From Elgaria multicarinata webbii (lineage: Eukaryota > Chordata > Lepidosauria > Squamata > Anguidae): a DNA stretch of 64,000 nucleotides. This document shows positions 25,231 to 37,100 of the stretch, piece by piece (position 1 is the first letter of the stretch; every line of letters starts with the position of its first letter). Location of the stretch: positions 22,411,501 to 22,475,500 of the forward strand of contig NC_086172.1 of assembly GCF_023053635.1 (NCBI RefSeq), written 5' to 3'. The notes beneath the pieces were generated by a model, which saw only the letters and a list, made by a program, of their open reading frames with translations, was not told the DNA's origin and made no database searches. The position numbers were made by a program, and so were the translations under genes.

Positions 25231-27670
25231 GGGGATGTTCCCAGATAGTGGGTTCCTAGCACTAACAATCAGAAGGCATTGTGCAGCTATTCTGTCTTTT
25301 CTTCCTTAACAGATCTTATGCAGTAAGTAAAGAGGTGGAAGAAGTAGTGAAAAAAAAATGGGAAGGTTGAATGGGACACTTAGAATCTTTCTACACGAGG
25401 CTTTTATTCTGCACTTATGATTGCTCACTTATGGTAGCTTGTGGGTCCTTTACATGACCATCATCCTCCAGGGCTTCTCTCATGCTTTGCAACTATTATC
25501 TCATCTTTTTTCCTAATAAGAAAAGTCTGATATTATTTAGAAATGGCAGAATGAGAGTCCCGTGTAATTGCACAATTCTGCTGTACCACAGCACCATCTA
25601 CTGGCTGTATAATGAAACATATAGAACGACAGGTCAAAGATCTGGGAGCAGAAACCTCAGTAAAGGTGCAGGATGAAAGCCTCATGAAGAAATGCCCCTT
25701 ACATCTGGACCCCCCCCCCCCATGAAATTATGTCAGTGATGCAGGCCAATAACACGATAAAATCCTCATCTGGATGCACCCTGTGTCTTTCTCATCCAGT
25801 TAATATTAATAGCTGTGTTCTACTTAGGTATGATGGATGTAGGAATGTCTGCATCCTAACCATCTTCCAGACAAGCTAGGAAGATGAAACTTGGCATATG
25901 TGTAGCTGATTTGCAGGTAGTCATGTGACTGAGTAAAAAAACGCAGAATTTTCAATTTAGAGGTGATTGGCCTTTCCCCTCCTCCCATTCGAAGAATATT
26001 GTTCCACCAGTATTGTAAACTAAACTCAGGGTTGCAACTAGAGGGGGTTCAAGCTTTATCTGGGAGACCATTTGGGATTTTCTAAAAGTTGAGCCGTATA
26101 AATTTGAGGCAACAGTGTGTGTGTTTTCCTTGTCATTTTCTTAAGTCATTTTCAGGGTGTTTAAAATGAGCTCATTAATTGAATCCCCTTGGGTTAATTA
26201 AATCCAAGGGGATTTCCAAACTGCTGCTGCTGCTGTTGTGGTGGTGGTAGTTGTGTTTCCTGTTTATCCTATTCAGAAACGGAAGTGAGATAGAAAAATA
26301 GGATGTGCAGATGACAGAGGAGTAAGATTTAGGAAGGAAGAAGCAATGTTATAAGATAGGACAAACATCTGGACTTCCAAGAAGCATCCCAGGTTTCAGG
26401 ACATGCAGGATGAGAGGAGCCTCACTGATACTCTTGAGACAGCCATTTCCCTTCTCCCCTAGTACACACCCACATTTTGATGTTTACCCATATTTAACCT
26501 TTTCCTATTGCCTTTAATTAAGCATTGTGATTGCATCCATCTTTTGTCAAAGGGTTCTGGTAATGGTGCATTTCTCCTTCCACTGCAGATCCTGATCGTT
26601 GTGGGAGAAAACCGCCATCTCTCCAATGTGGAAATTGCAACATGCAGTTGTTTCAGTGGGGTACGTCAGGGCATCTCTACATTAATGAAAAAGCCTGCCT
26701 CCTTACCAGGCTTTCTTTTTCTCATTTATTTATTTATTTATTGCATTTTTATACCGCCCAATAGCCGAAGCTCTCTGGGCGGTTCACAAAAATTAAAACC
26801 ATTCAAAGTATAAAACAAAGAGTATAAAAACATGATATAAAATACAATATAATTATATTGGTTATTAACAGGGACTGGCCGGCGAGATCACATTACGCCA
26901 GTCCTTTTACAACTTCATTGGCTGCCAGTCCAGGTCCGGGCCCAATTCAAAGTGCTGGTATTGACATTTAAAGCCCTAAACGGTTTGGGGCCAGGTTATC
27001 CTTCGGCAGCGCGGACTGCGGGCGGGCTTCTCCGGGCTCCGTTTCCCTTTAGCCAGCAGGCCCTGCGAGAGCTCCCAGCAGCGGGGCTGGGTCGTGGGAG
27101 GGAAGAGAGTGGACGGGCGAGGAAAGGGGTGGGCGCCTCCCACGCCCCCGGGACCGCGCAGGTGCCGCCGCCGCCGCCCCTTTCCTCGCCCGTCCGCTCT
27201 CTTCCCTCCCATGACCCAGCCCCGCTGCTGGGAGCTCTCGCAGGGCCTGCTGGCTAAAGGGAAACGGAGCCTGGAGCAGCTCGCCCGCAGTCCGCGCTGC
27301 CGAAGGACGCCTCCTCCTCCGCCTCTTCTGGGGACGATTAAGGTACATGCTACACGAGCGTTTTCGGGGTGCCCTCAAGTGGCTTCGGGGCGCCTTCGGA
27401 ACGGTGTGTAGACAGGGCCCTGTTCATGTTCTAAAGCAAGGGTGGGGAACCTCAGTCCTGTGGGCCAAATCTGGCCCCACCTGACATCCCAATCTGGTCC
27501 TCTGAGGTTCCCCACAAGGCCACCCCCCTGCCCCTGGTCCCCCCCTTCCCACAACTACACATTGTTTGGTTTCCTGTCTTTTTTGCCATTTCCCCCATTC
27601 TAAAAGGTTGAAAAGCCTCGGGAGACTGGCTTAGTTACTGGCAGTAAGAGCTTCAAGCTACGATAGGCTG

Positions 27671-27723
<53 letters not shown>

Positions 27724-30700
27724 TGTATTGTTGGCCCCTGGCCCCCAGGGCTGGTGCCAGACTATTTTGCGCTCTAGGCAAGGCGAGCTACTTGCACACA
27801 CACACACACACAGTTGCCAACTTTGATTCAGTTGTCTAAGAAGAGTTTCTGAACTATTATATTTTCCTTTTATTATGTTTTTTTCTTAAAACAGCTAATT
27901 TGTATAAACCTGTGACCCTTAAAGAGCCGTACTGCGCCCCTCTGAGGTCTGTGCCCTAGGCAGTTGCCTAGATGCAGACTCTGAGTGCTTCTCCAAAGTG
28001 GAACTCAGCCTTGGGGCTGAAAAAGATTCTTCAGCCCTGGATTAAGGATTTTGCAGCTAGAGATAAGATTTAAGCACAAGCTCATAGGCTACTACTGTAA
28101 TCAATCCTACTGAAGAGCCAGACTTGGCATTACATCTTGAGATTGAGGCCGAAAGGCCCTGTTTAAACTGAAATGACCTTCCAGGTTCTGAACTCCGCAG
28201 TTGGTGAAGAGAGATTCCTGGCTTGGCTCCAGTCTGAACCCGCCGTTCTCCTCTGGCTCCCCACCTGCTATCGATTGTTGGCAACAGAAATGGTCACCCA
28301 CCAGGTCAAGTGCAAAGTTTGCAAGAGCTTTCCCATCACTGGACTCAGGTATGTTGCATCATCACATTGCTTTTCTTTGTCTTTCAGTAATATATGGAGA
28401 CCGTGCTCAATATCATGGACTGTTTACGCTTGCTAACGTGGAATCTCTGGCCTGGTTCGGACAATGTATCAGGGTAACGGAGGGGGGAAGAGGCAACTGA
28501 CCGTTTGTTATTTTTCCGGCACTCCCCACATGACATGTTGCACCTCCCCCGTTGCACGGCTGTTTGAGGGTTCAGGTATCGTTCTTGCTTTTCGGGGGTG
28601 GGGGGTTCTGTCTGATGACTTCTCTGTGAATCAGTGAGTGAGCCAGGAAAAGTATCTTGGTCTCCTGAAACCTGTTTTGGTGATATACCCATTAAACTCT
28701 GCTATCGAGAAAGCAGGAGAGCTTTTTGTCTTTCTGTGCCTCTCCTGAATGCATGGACAAACACATTCATACATTTTAAGATTTCCCGAAGTGGACATTG
28801 TAGACGAAGGCTGGAGTCAATCCAACTTTCCTGCAAGGTAGGCCCCGGACCAAACGTCCTGTTGTCCCTGGCCACCCCTCGCCCTCGCCCTTTCCCCAAC
28901 TGGGATGAGCCAGAGATTCCTGGCATAAAACACACACACACTCAGCTTAAGGGCCAAAACAAGTTTAATACCATTCAGCTAAAACTAACCCGTAAGGTTT
29001 TGGCCAGAGGTAGCAGCAAATAGGAAAGGAAGGAATAAAAGGGCGGGAAGGAAGGAAGAGGGTTAAAGGAGAGATTACAAAGGGAGACGGTACTAGTAGC
29101 CAGCGCTCCATCTAAAACCTGCAAACACACAACCCACCCCTAGCCATAAAAGCGGCTAGCCTTGTCTGAGGAAATCCAGACATTTTAAATAAACAAAAAG
29201 TCCCTAGCTTACTCCGAGCAGCCACCCCAGGCTGCTTTTGGTGTTCTTCCTCCAAAACCAGAACAGAAGATTCTCATCCCAAACAGGATACCCTTTTTAT
29301 CCCCTTTTGGATTTAGGGCCCCATGACCTCGCTGAACCATCCCCTAGCTCGGCCTGGCTCTTACCAACCCTCCCTTCTTAGGGAGGGCTTTGCCCTCTCT
29401 CTCACAACTCAACCCAATTATCCTAACGACCGACCGTGGAGATAACCTGCAGGTGCGAGGCCCAATCTGACCTTGGAGTCTCTGCGCCTAGAGTTCCACA
29501 CTCCCACCTCCACTTAACATACCATCATGGCTACACAACACATACCAGAACAGATACAAAGCAGAAAGAATAATACAATTAAAAAGCCAGTACACTTAAA
29601 GAGCCAGTACAGCCCATAAACCAGCAAGGCCCCATGTCCTTCACAGACATCTGACTACTTGTGTAATGGAAAGACTGGCAGGATATGAGAAAGAGATGAA
29701 CAACAGCCGCCTTTCTTTCTGGATAAAAGGGAACTGAGTGTATAAAAGCTAGGCAGGGCTTACGAGGGTTTATCCTCCAAACTGGTTTTCTGTGTCAAGT
29801 CTTGACCCTAAGACATGTGAAGCAATAACATCGTACCTTTGTGCATTTGCAGAGTATACCACTGAGTACCATCTTGGTTTAAATCAAACTTTGTGTCCAA
29901 GAGAGTATACCCTAATGTAGCCTCCCCCAACCTAGAACTTTCCTATGTCAGGCTTTGATTGTGTGCTCATGATTCCTCACTCATGGTAGCTTGCAGGTCC
30001 TTTGCTCAACATCCAGGGGTTCTCCCATGCTTTGCAACCATTACCATGTGTGTGTTTTCCTAATGAGGAAAGTCTGGTATTTTCCTCAATGGTGTTACAG
30101 AGCATCATGAATTTGTACAATTCTGCTATACCAAACTGCCACCTAGTGCTTGTGTAATGGAATATATAGAAAGGCAGAGAAAGAGGGGGAGGGAACCAAA
30201 GCACGTGTAAAGGAGCCGATCTTAATCCTGCAAAGAATCCGGAAGCAATAGCTTTGGTAAAGGTGCGGAAGTAAAGCCTCCTGGATAAAAACTTCTAGTG
30301 TCTGCCTGATGTTTTAAACTAAAATTCCAATCATCTCTGACCATTTGCCATGCTCACTGGCTGGTGGGAGTTGTAGTCCAAAACATCTGGAGGACACCAG
30401 GTTGAGGGAGGATGCCCAAAAGGCTATTCCTCTGTAATTGCTGCAATTCATCTTGCCTTCCCCTTTAGCAGGAAGTTTTTGAAGAACTAGAAATTAGGCT
30501 CTTGAGAAGCAGAGACAACTGTGGGAGGCAATATTAGCTCATGGGATGGCAGAAACTCACATTCTTATTTGCCACATTAATTGTATTAATCAGTCGACTA
30601 TACTTTAAGGGTAAATGGAAAGGGATAAAGGCCATTTGTGCTCAGAGACTAAGGCGCTGTTCTTATAATGCCACAAATAGTTATTGTTCCACTATGGCAA

Positions 30701-31127
30701 CACTCACTTGCATCAGTTGTACCTCAAATATTTTGAATGTTTTAAATAATGTGTGTTGCTATATGTGAGCAATTCTGTATTTTGTAATGGTCTTTGTGCT
30801 ACAAACAAATAAACTATTCATTCACTTGCATCAGTTACCTCTCACAAACACACTTATTTTGGTTTTTTTTGCTCACTAAAATCAGGGTTCACATGACATG
30901 CTAAGCCATAATTTTTACTTCAAAATGCTTAACCACCGTTGTTTAGTGTGTCGTCTGAACAGGGTCATACTGTACTTCCCAACATGCATTGCAGTCATTC
31001 AGCAAGTGAAATGCAAGTTGAGCCGCCAGCCTGGTTTATAGCTCTCCCTTTTTAAAAAAAATAAAAATAGCTGACATACATTTATACTTCCTCCTTACCA
31101 AAACAAACAAACACTTCACAGACATTT

Positions 31128-31158
<31 letters not shown>

Positions 31159-34100
31159 TTGCACAGTTGTTCCAAGAACTGAGGGGCAATGTGTTGGTAA
31201 TACAAGAAGCCCAGCTGGCTTTTCCCCATTCAAGTTTCCCCCACCCGTGAACTTGCCCCGGGGAGACAAAAATGCATGTGTGTGTGTTCACAGGTCAGCC
31301 CCACTCCATAGAACTCCTACAAAGTTACCCCTTCCTCTCTACAAACTCTTATGTCTTCATGAATCCCCTGAGTGAGTTGGGATTTGAACTGAGGTACTAT
31401 TTGGTTAAGTGCATTATTTTTTTTTGAGTTACAGGTTTACAGACATTTGATTTAGCCAGTGCCGTTTACAGGTCCGGAAGCTCAATTGTCCCAAGGACTC
31501 TAGTTCTGAATTAGAGCAGGCAGAAATGCCTTCACTTCCTTGGGATATATATTTGGCACTAGTACTTGTAGGCCGCTTAATATAATAAAATCTCTAAGTG
31601 GTTTACGTACGAAAATATTTAAAAATCACCAATGAAAGTAAATATATGTAATACAATATTACACTGAAAAAAATCAATGTATACAACAGCAAAGATAAGA
31701 TAAAAGGAGTCATTCAAATGGAGCAACAGCATGATTAGTTACAAGGCAGAGGAAGATGACATACACAAGTTTGTCTTCAGGAGGCATTTAAAACACACAA
31801 CATTTTCTGTTTGCTGAACAGCACAGGGTGGGCCCCACAACTGAAAAGGCCCTGCTTCTAAGATGTTATGTGGTGACATTCTGCTTATTGTGGAGAGCCC
31901 AAGAAGGCCTCCTCTGAAGTTCTTTAGAGGTCGGCTGGGGGCTGCTAAGCATCCTGGTCCCGAGTTATTTAGGGCTTTGTATGCCAACAACAGAACCTTG
32001 AATGGGGCTCCGTACCTGATAGGCTGCTAGTGCAGTGTAATGTGTACATATATAAAAACCTCCTTTGGTGTTGGTATTATTTGGATGTTCAATGAATGAG
32101 CATAGCCATTTCTGTAAAGTTCCCATTGGCGAATTTGATCTTTTATGAGCCTCGTGTGGTGCAGAGCAGTAAAGCAGCAGTTTCTGCAGCTGAAACTCTC
32201 CCCACGGCCTGAGTTCGATCCCAGCGGAAGCTGGTTTCAGGCAGCCGGCTCAGGTCGACTCAGCCTTCCATCCTCCCGAGGTCGGTAAAATGAGTACCCA
32301 GCTAGCTGGGGGAAAGGTAATAACGGCCAGGGAAGGCAACGGCAAACCACCCCACTATAAGGCCTGCCAAGAAAACGTCAGCGAAAGCTGGCATCCCTCC
32401 AAGAGTTAATAATGACTCAGTGCTTGCACGAGAGGGTCCTTTCCTTTTCCTGGGGTTCTTTTATTAAAAAAAAACATTTCTGGCCAGGTATCGTTGTCTG
32501 AAGTGCCTGAACTTTGACCTTTGCCAAGTCTGTTTCTTCACCGGACAACACAGGAAACCCCACAAGAAGTCTCACCCTGTGATGGAACAATGCGTGCCAG
32601 TAAGTCATGGATTTGTTCACTTTTTAGCTGAGCCACTTGTGAGTTCGCCCTTTCGAACTAGGGGGATTCAGTTGTGCATGCTGGCATATTAACTTTCTTT
32701 ATGTAAAGGAAAGGTAATTTCCTTAGAAACACAAGGATTGTACTTTAAACGTCCATTCCATTGTTATTTTATTCTGTGTCCAATATCTGTTTAATAAAAT
32801 TGTCATAGGAGCTCTTCTAAAAGAAGCACAAACAGATCTTGAGTAGCTCTTTACCTTGAGTAACTCTTTAAGGTTGTGACTTAAGCATACTTACATACTT
32901 ATAGGCTTATGTAGTAATAGAACTGAATGGGACTTACTTCTGAATAGACGCAGCTAGGATTGCACTGTTAATATATTTTCCATGAAAATCAATGAAACTT
33001 CCACATAGTTCCCAATCCAGCAAGGGAGGTCCATGTGCAGAAGTTTCCATGTGTGCAGCAGCTGTGCATTGGCATTGCAATACTTATTTGAGACCCAGGC
33101 CGGATCTACACTACTGCTTTAAAGCGCTGTTATAAAGTGCTTTAAAGCAGTAGTGTAGATCCTGCCCCACTTAACTGGTTGGATGTGCCACTTTTGGTGC
33201 AGAATGAGGATGTGCAGTGCCCTGCAAAGCTGCTACGTGATGCAGGAACCAGTATATTTTGATTTCTCAAGTGATTCGGTGGAAGGGCAGTGGATCAAGA
33301 ACAACTGTAAACCCCACACTCCTTTATTATGGTGGCATCTAGTGGTAGCTTCATTTATGGTAATCAAATGCTTTTTCTTAAAAGCCCTTTACCTAGTGGT
33401 AACACTAGGGTGACCATATGAAAAGGAGGACAGGGCTCCTGTATAGGAGTTGCATAGACAAGGGAATTTTAGCAGGTGCCATTTGTATATATGGAGAACC
33501 TGGTGAAATTCCCTCTTCGTCACCACAGTTAAAGCTGCAGGAGCTATACTAGAGTGACCAGATCTAAAAGAGGGCAGGGCACCTGCAGCTTTAACTGTTG
33601 TGATGAAGAGGGAATTTCACCAGGTTCTCCATATATACAAACGACACCTGCTGAAATTCCCTTTTCGATTACAACTGTTAAAGATACAGGAGCCCTGTCC
33701 TCCTTTTCATAGGGTCACCCTAGGTAACACCCAGGTTCTTCGTTTTGTGTTGCAATTGCTGCCAAGTAGTAACAGACAGATTAATTGCACACTCCTTGCT
33801 GCAAAGGAATGTCTGGTTGTCCAAAAGTGCAAGGCAAAGACCAAAAAAAATAAAAATTCTTACAATGTTATGCTCAGCATGGTTACTCAGAATCAACTCC
33901 CACTGCATTCAGTGGGGCTTGTTCCCGGGTAAGTCTGCCCAGGATTGCACCCTTTAAATATTCCAGAGGCAGAGCAATCGCTTTTTTAACTAGAAGATCA
34001 CATAATATTAAAGGGTGTTATGACTAAAGAACGAATGAACAAAATGTTTGCCTAATTCTGCTTGAGGAGGGAGACTTAATACAAGCTCTCAGTCTTATAC

Positions 34101-37100
34101 GGGAGCTAGGTAGTTTGTATCAGGTTTACCAGCCCAAGGACTGAAGACACAGCAATCATCCTACAACAGTAGAACCATGTTAAAAATGTATTTTTAATAC
34201 CTCATGATGAAGTTTGCCCAAGCTCAAATTGCATCGAGACTACTTGGCACCTTACATTAAAAGAAGTTTGATAGCCACTGACCCTTTTCCTCTAGCCTTT
34301 TCCCAAACCCGGAGGTCCTGCCAACCACCATTATATCAACCTTGTCTGGATTCAGCTTCTGTCATCAAGTATGTTGCTTTTCTATTTTCTTGTGGGGAGA
34401 AAAGAGAGACAATAGCACAGTTGCATCACCCACTACTGATGCCTTAACTTTTTCAATCAGGGCTTCTCTGTATCCACCTCCCTTTTCCATGGTTGTGTCA
34501 TTTGGGCAGGTGTCGGCAAAGGACAGCACAAAGCTATTTTTCCGCACCATCCGGAACAATTTACTGCAAGGGCGTTGCGAAAGGAAAGAAGCTCTGAGAA
34601 GAAAGGCCTTGGTGGTGGTGGGAGATGCAGGCCTCTCTACCCACAGCCAAGCACTGTGAGCGCATCATTTTATATTGGGTATTTTTGCTCCAAAGCTGCC
34701 TGTATCATGTGTATTATGCATCTCTAAAGCAGCCATCTTCAACCCCGTTCAGCCCGTGGGCCAAATGCGATTTTGGAAAAGCTCTCAAGGAGCATATTCC
34801 AGTGGTGGGCAAGGCCAAAGGATAAAGAGGTAAAGGCCCCAATGCCCCAAACCCTCAAAATACCAGCATCTATTATAGGGTAATCATATGAGTGGATTTC
34901 CCTGGATTTGTCCAGGGTTTTGCTCTATCCTGGGTGTCGAGGGATTTTCTATAATGTTCTATAATGTCTGGAAATGACATGCTTTACCTTTTAAGGCCCC
35001 GACTGGCGCAGAGGAGGGGATGCCCTTCTGTATCTGGTGAAGAGGACAGGGCTCCTGCAGCTTTAACTGTTGTGATGAAGAGGGGGCTGCGTGCGTACAA
35101 ATGACACCTGCTGAAATTCCCTTTTCTATGCAACTCCTAGTTTAGAGAAGCCCAGAAACTGTGCTGCTCACTACATCTCCGCACTTGGAAATGGAACGCA
35201 GAGGTGGAACATAGACTAATCCCTGCCGCCTCCTTCTTGCAGTCCCTGCCCTGTTGAGGCCATCGCTTTAGCACGGCCTGCACTGCCGAATCTGATCCCC
35301 GCAGGGCCTACTTCAGACGTACAGCTGCACAGTCCTTTTGATGCCAAAGTATCCCAGGCACAGCAGATGGAGAACGGCAGCAGTTCACTAGGTCAAGAAA
35401 AAGCACCCCGTCAGGTAATTAGTGCTGGAGTCATAGTGCTCCTCTAAATACCAGGCCAGTGTTGTGTAGGAGTGATTCTGTAGCCTTCTCAGCTGCAAAT
35501 GAGGGGTGAGGCCAATCTGGTACAGTGGTGCAGTGGTTAATCTTGAAGTGCAGGCACTCATCATGACCATTCCTGCCTGTCTCATAACGTCAGGCAGTGG
35601 CCCACCCAGTCCTGCTCTGCCCATTTGTGCATTTTGAGTACAGTACAGAGTTGAGCTAGCTGCCCAGCAGCATTTGGCCTGTTTTGCTGTCTGCCTGCTC
35701 TCTCCATTGCAGCGCAAGGCCGGGCCCTCCCCCCGCTCTCTCTCTTTCCCCCCCACAGGCACTTGCTTCCCTGAAGGTGGAATTGGCTAAAGCGCAGGAA
35801 TCCATCAAGGCCCTTCACCATCAGAGGAGGTGGGTAGCTGTGGTCCAGGGCCTTGAGAGCCGCGATGTGTGAAACGTTTAGGATCCATAGACAGGAGAGA
35901 ACATAATCCTGAAGCGTAGGGGGAAAAGGTCACCCGGTGGGTGGTTTACTTTTCCAGTGTTAGGGAGTGTTTATCTCTGCATCTGTGCCTCTGCTTTGTG
36001 GCAGAGAAAGGATCATGGCTGGCGTGGAGGCTGGGGGGCGCGCGCAGTGGGGTCTGCACTTATCAATCAGATTCAGCTGCTAGATTAGAGAAGTGGGCGA
36101 CACATGCATCCGGTCTGCCTCGAAGAGCTAGTACGCAGCGAATCTCTCACTCTTCCACTCAGGCGTGGGGGTGGCAATTTGATTGCAATCACAAGGGTAA
36201 AGGACGGGAGCGGTGAGACCAGAGAAAACAGCACGCCAGGACCTCTGGAGCAAGGAAAGTTCCAGGGAAAGTGGCCATTTTCAACCTGCCTTGCTACGAA
36301 ACAAAGGAGGGGGAACCTGTGTCCTTCTGGATGGTGATGTACTACAGCTCCCATCATCCCTGACCATTGACCATGCTGACTGTGGCTGATAGGAGCTGGT
36401 GTCCAACCACATCTCGTGCAGGGCTGCAGAACATCAGACACAGGGGCCAAATCCATCCCTCTGGGGGTCCCCAGAAGCCCACCCCCTTTCCCCCCCAACC
36501 ACTGATTGTTGGGTGGCTTCCCAGCTGTTGTGCAGTTCCCCCCCCCCCCATTTCGGAAGGTTGAAATGCCCCATACCCGAGGCTTAGTTGCTGTCAGCGT
36601 TTATTTATTTATTTATTTTCTGTGTCGCCCAATAGCCGAAGCTCTCTGGGCAGTTCACAATTAGCGCTTTAAGCTGCAATATGCTGGTATTTTGGCCCCG
36701 CCCCCCCCTGCAATGTGGCCCCTGAGAGCTTCTCCAAAATGGAATGCAGCCCTCAGGCTGAAAGAGGTTCTGCACCCTTGAACTAGAGCTGCTTCCCCCC
36801 CAGCTGGACTTCATCCCCCATCTGCCCCATGGCCAGTGGTCAGGAATGCTGAGAGCTGTAGTGCAAAACATCCGGAGGTTGATGGGGCTTGCTCTAGATC
36901 AGGGACGCAGAGGGATGACCTAGAAGGTCACACGTTCCCCATCCTTGGGCGAGAGAAAGGAAAGTCAGCCTGCAATGCACCCTGTGCCGCCACCCCAAGG
37001 TCAAGTTAGGAACAGTCCAGCAGCCCTTCAGTGTTTCCATCTGTCTAGCTGAAGGCCCATTGTAGCCGTATAAAGCAATATCACCCGGCCTTCCTTCCTA

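Noticed and set aside
28201-28348. Exon 7 of DYTN starting at the CCGCAG acceptor at 28200
   Set aside because: It breaks the reading frame with exon 6; the acceptor at 28184 keeps frame and adds residues that match human DYTN.
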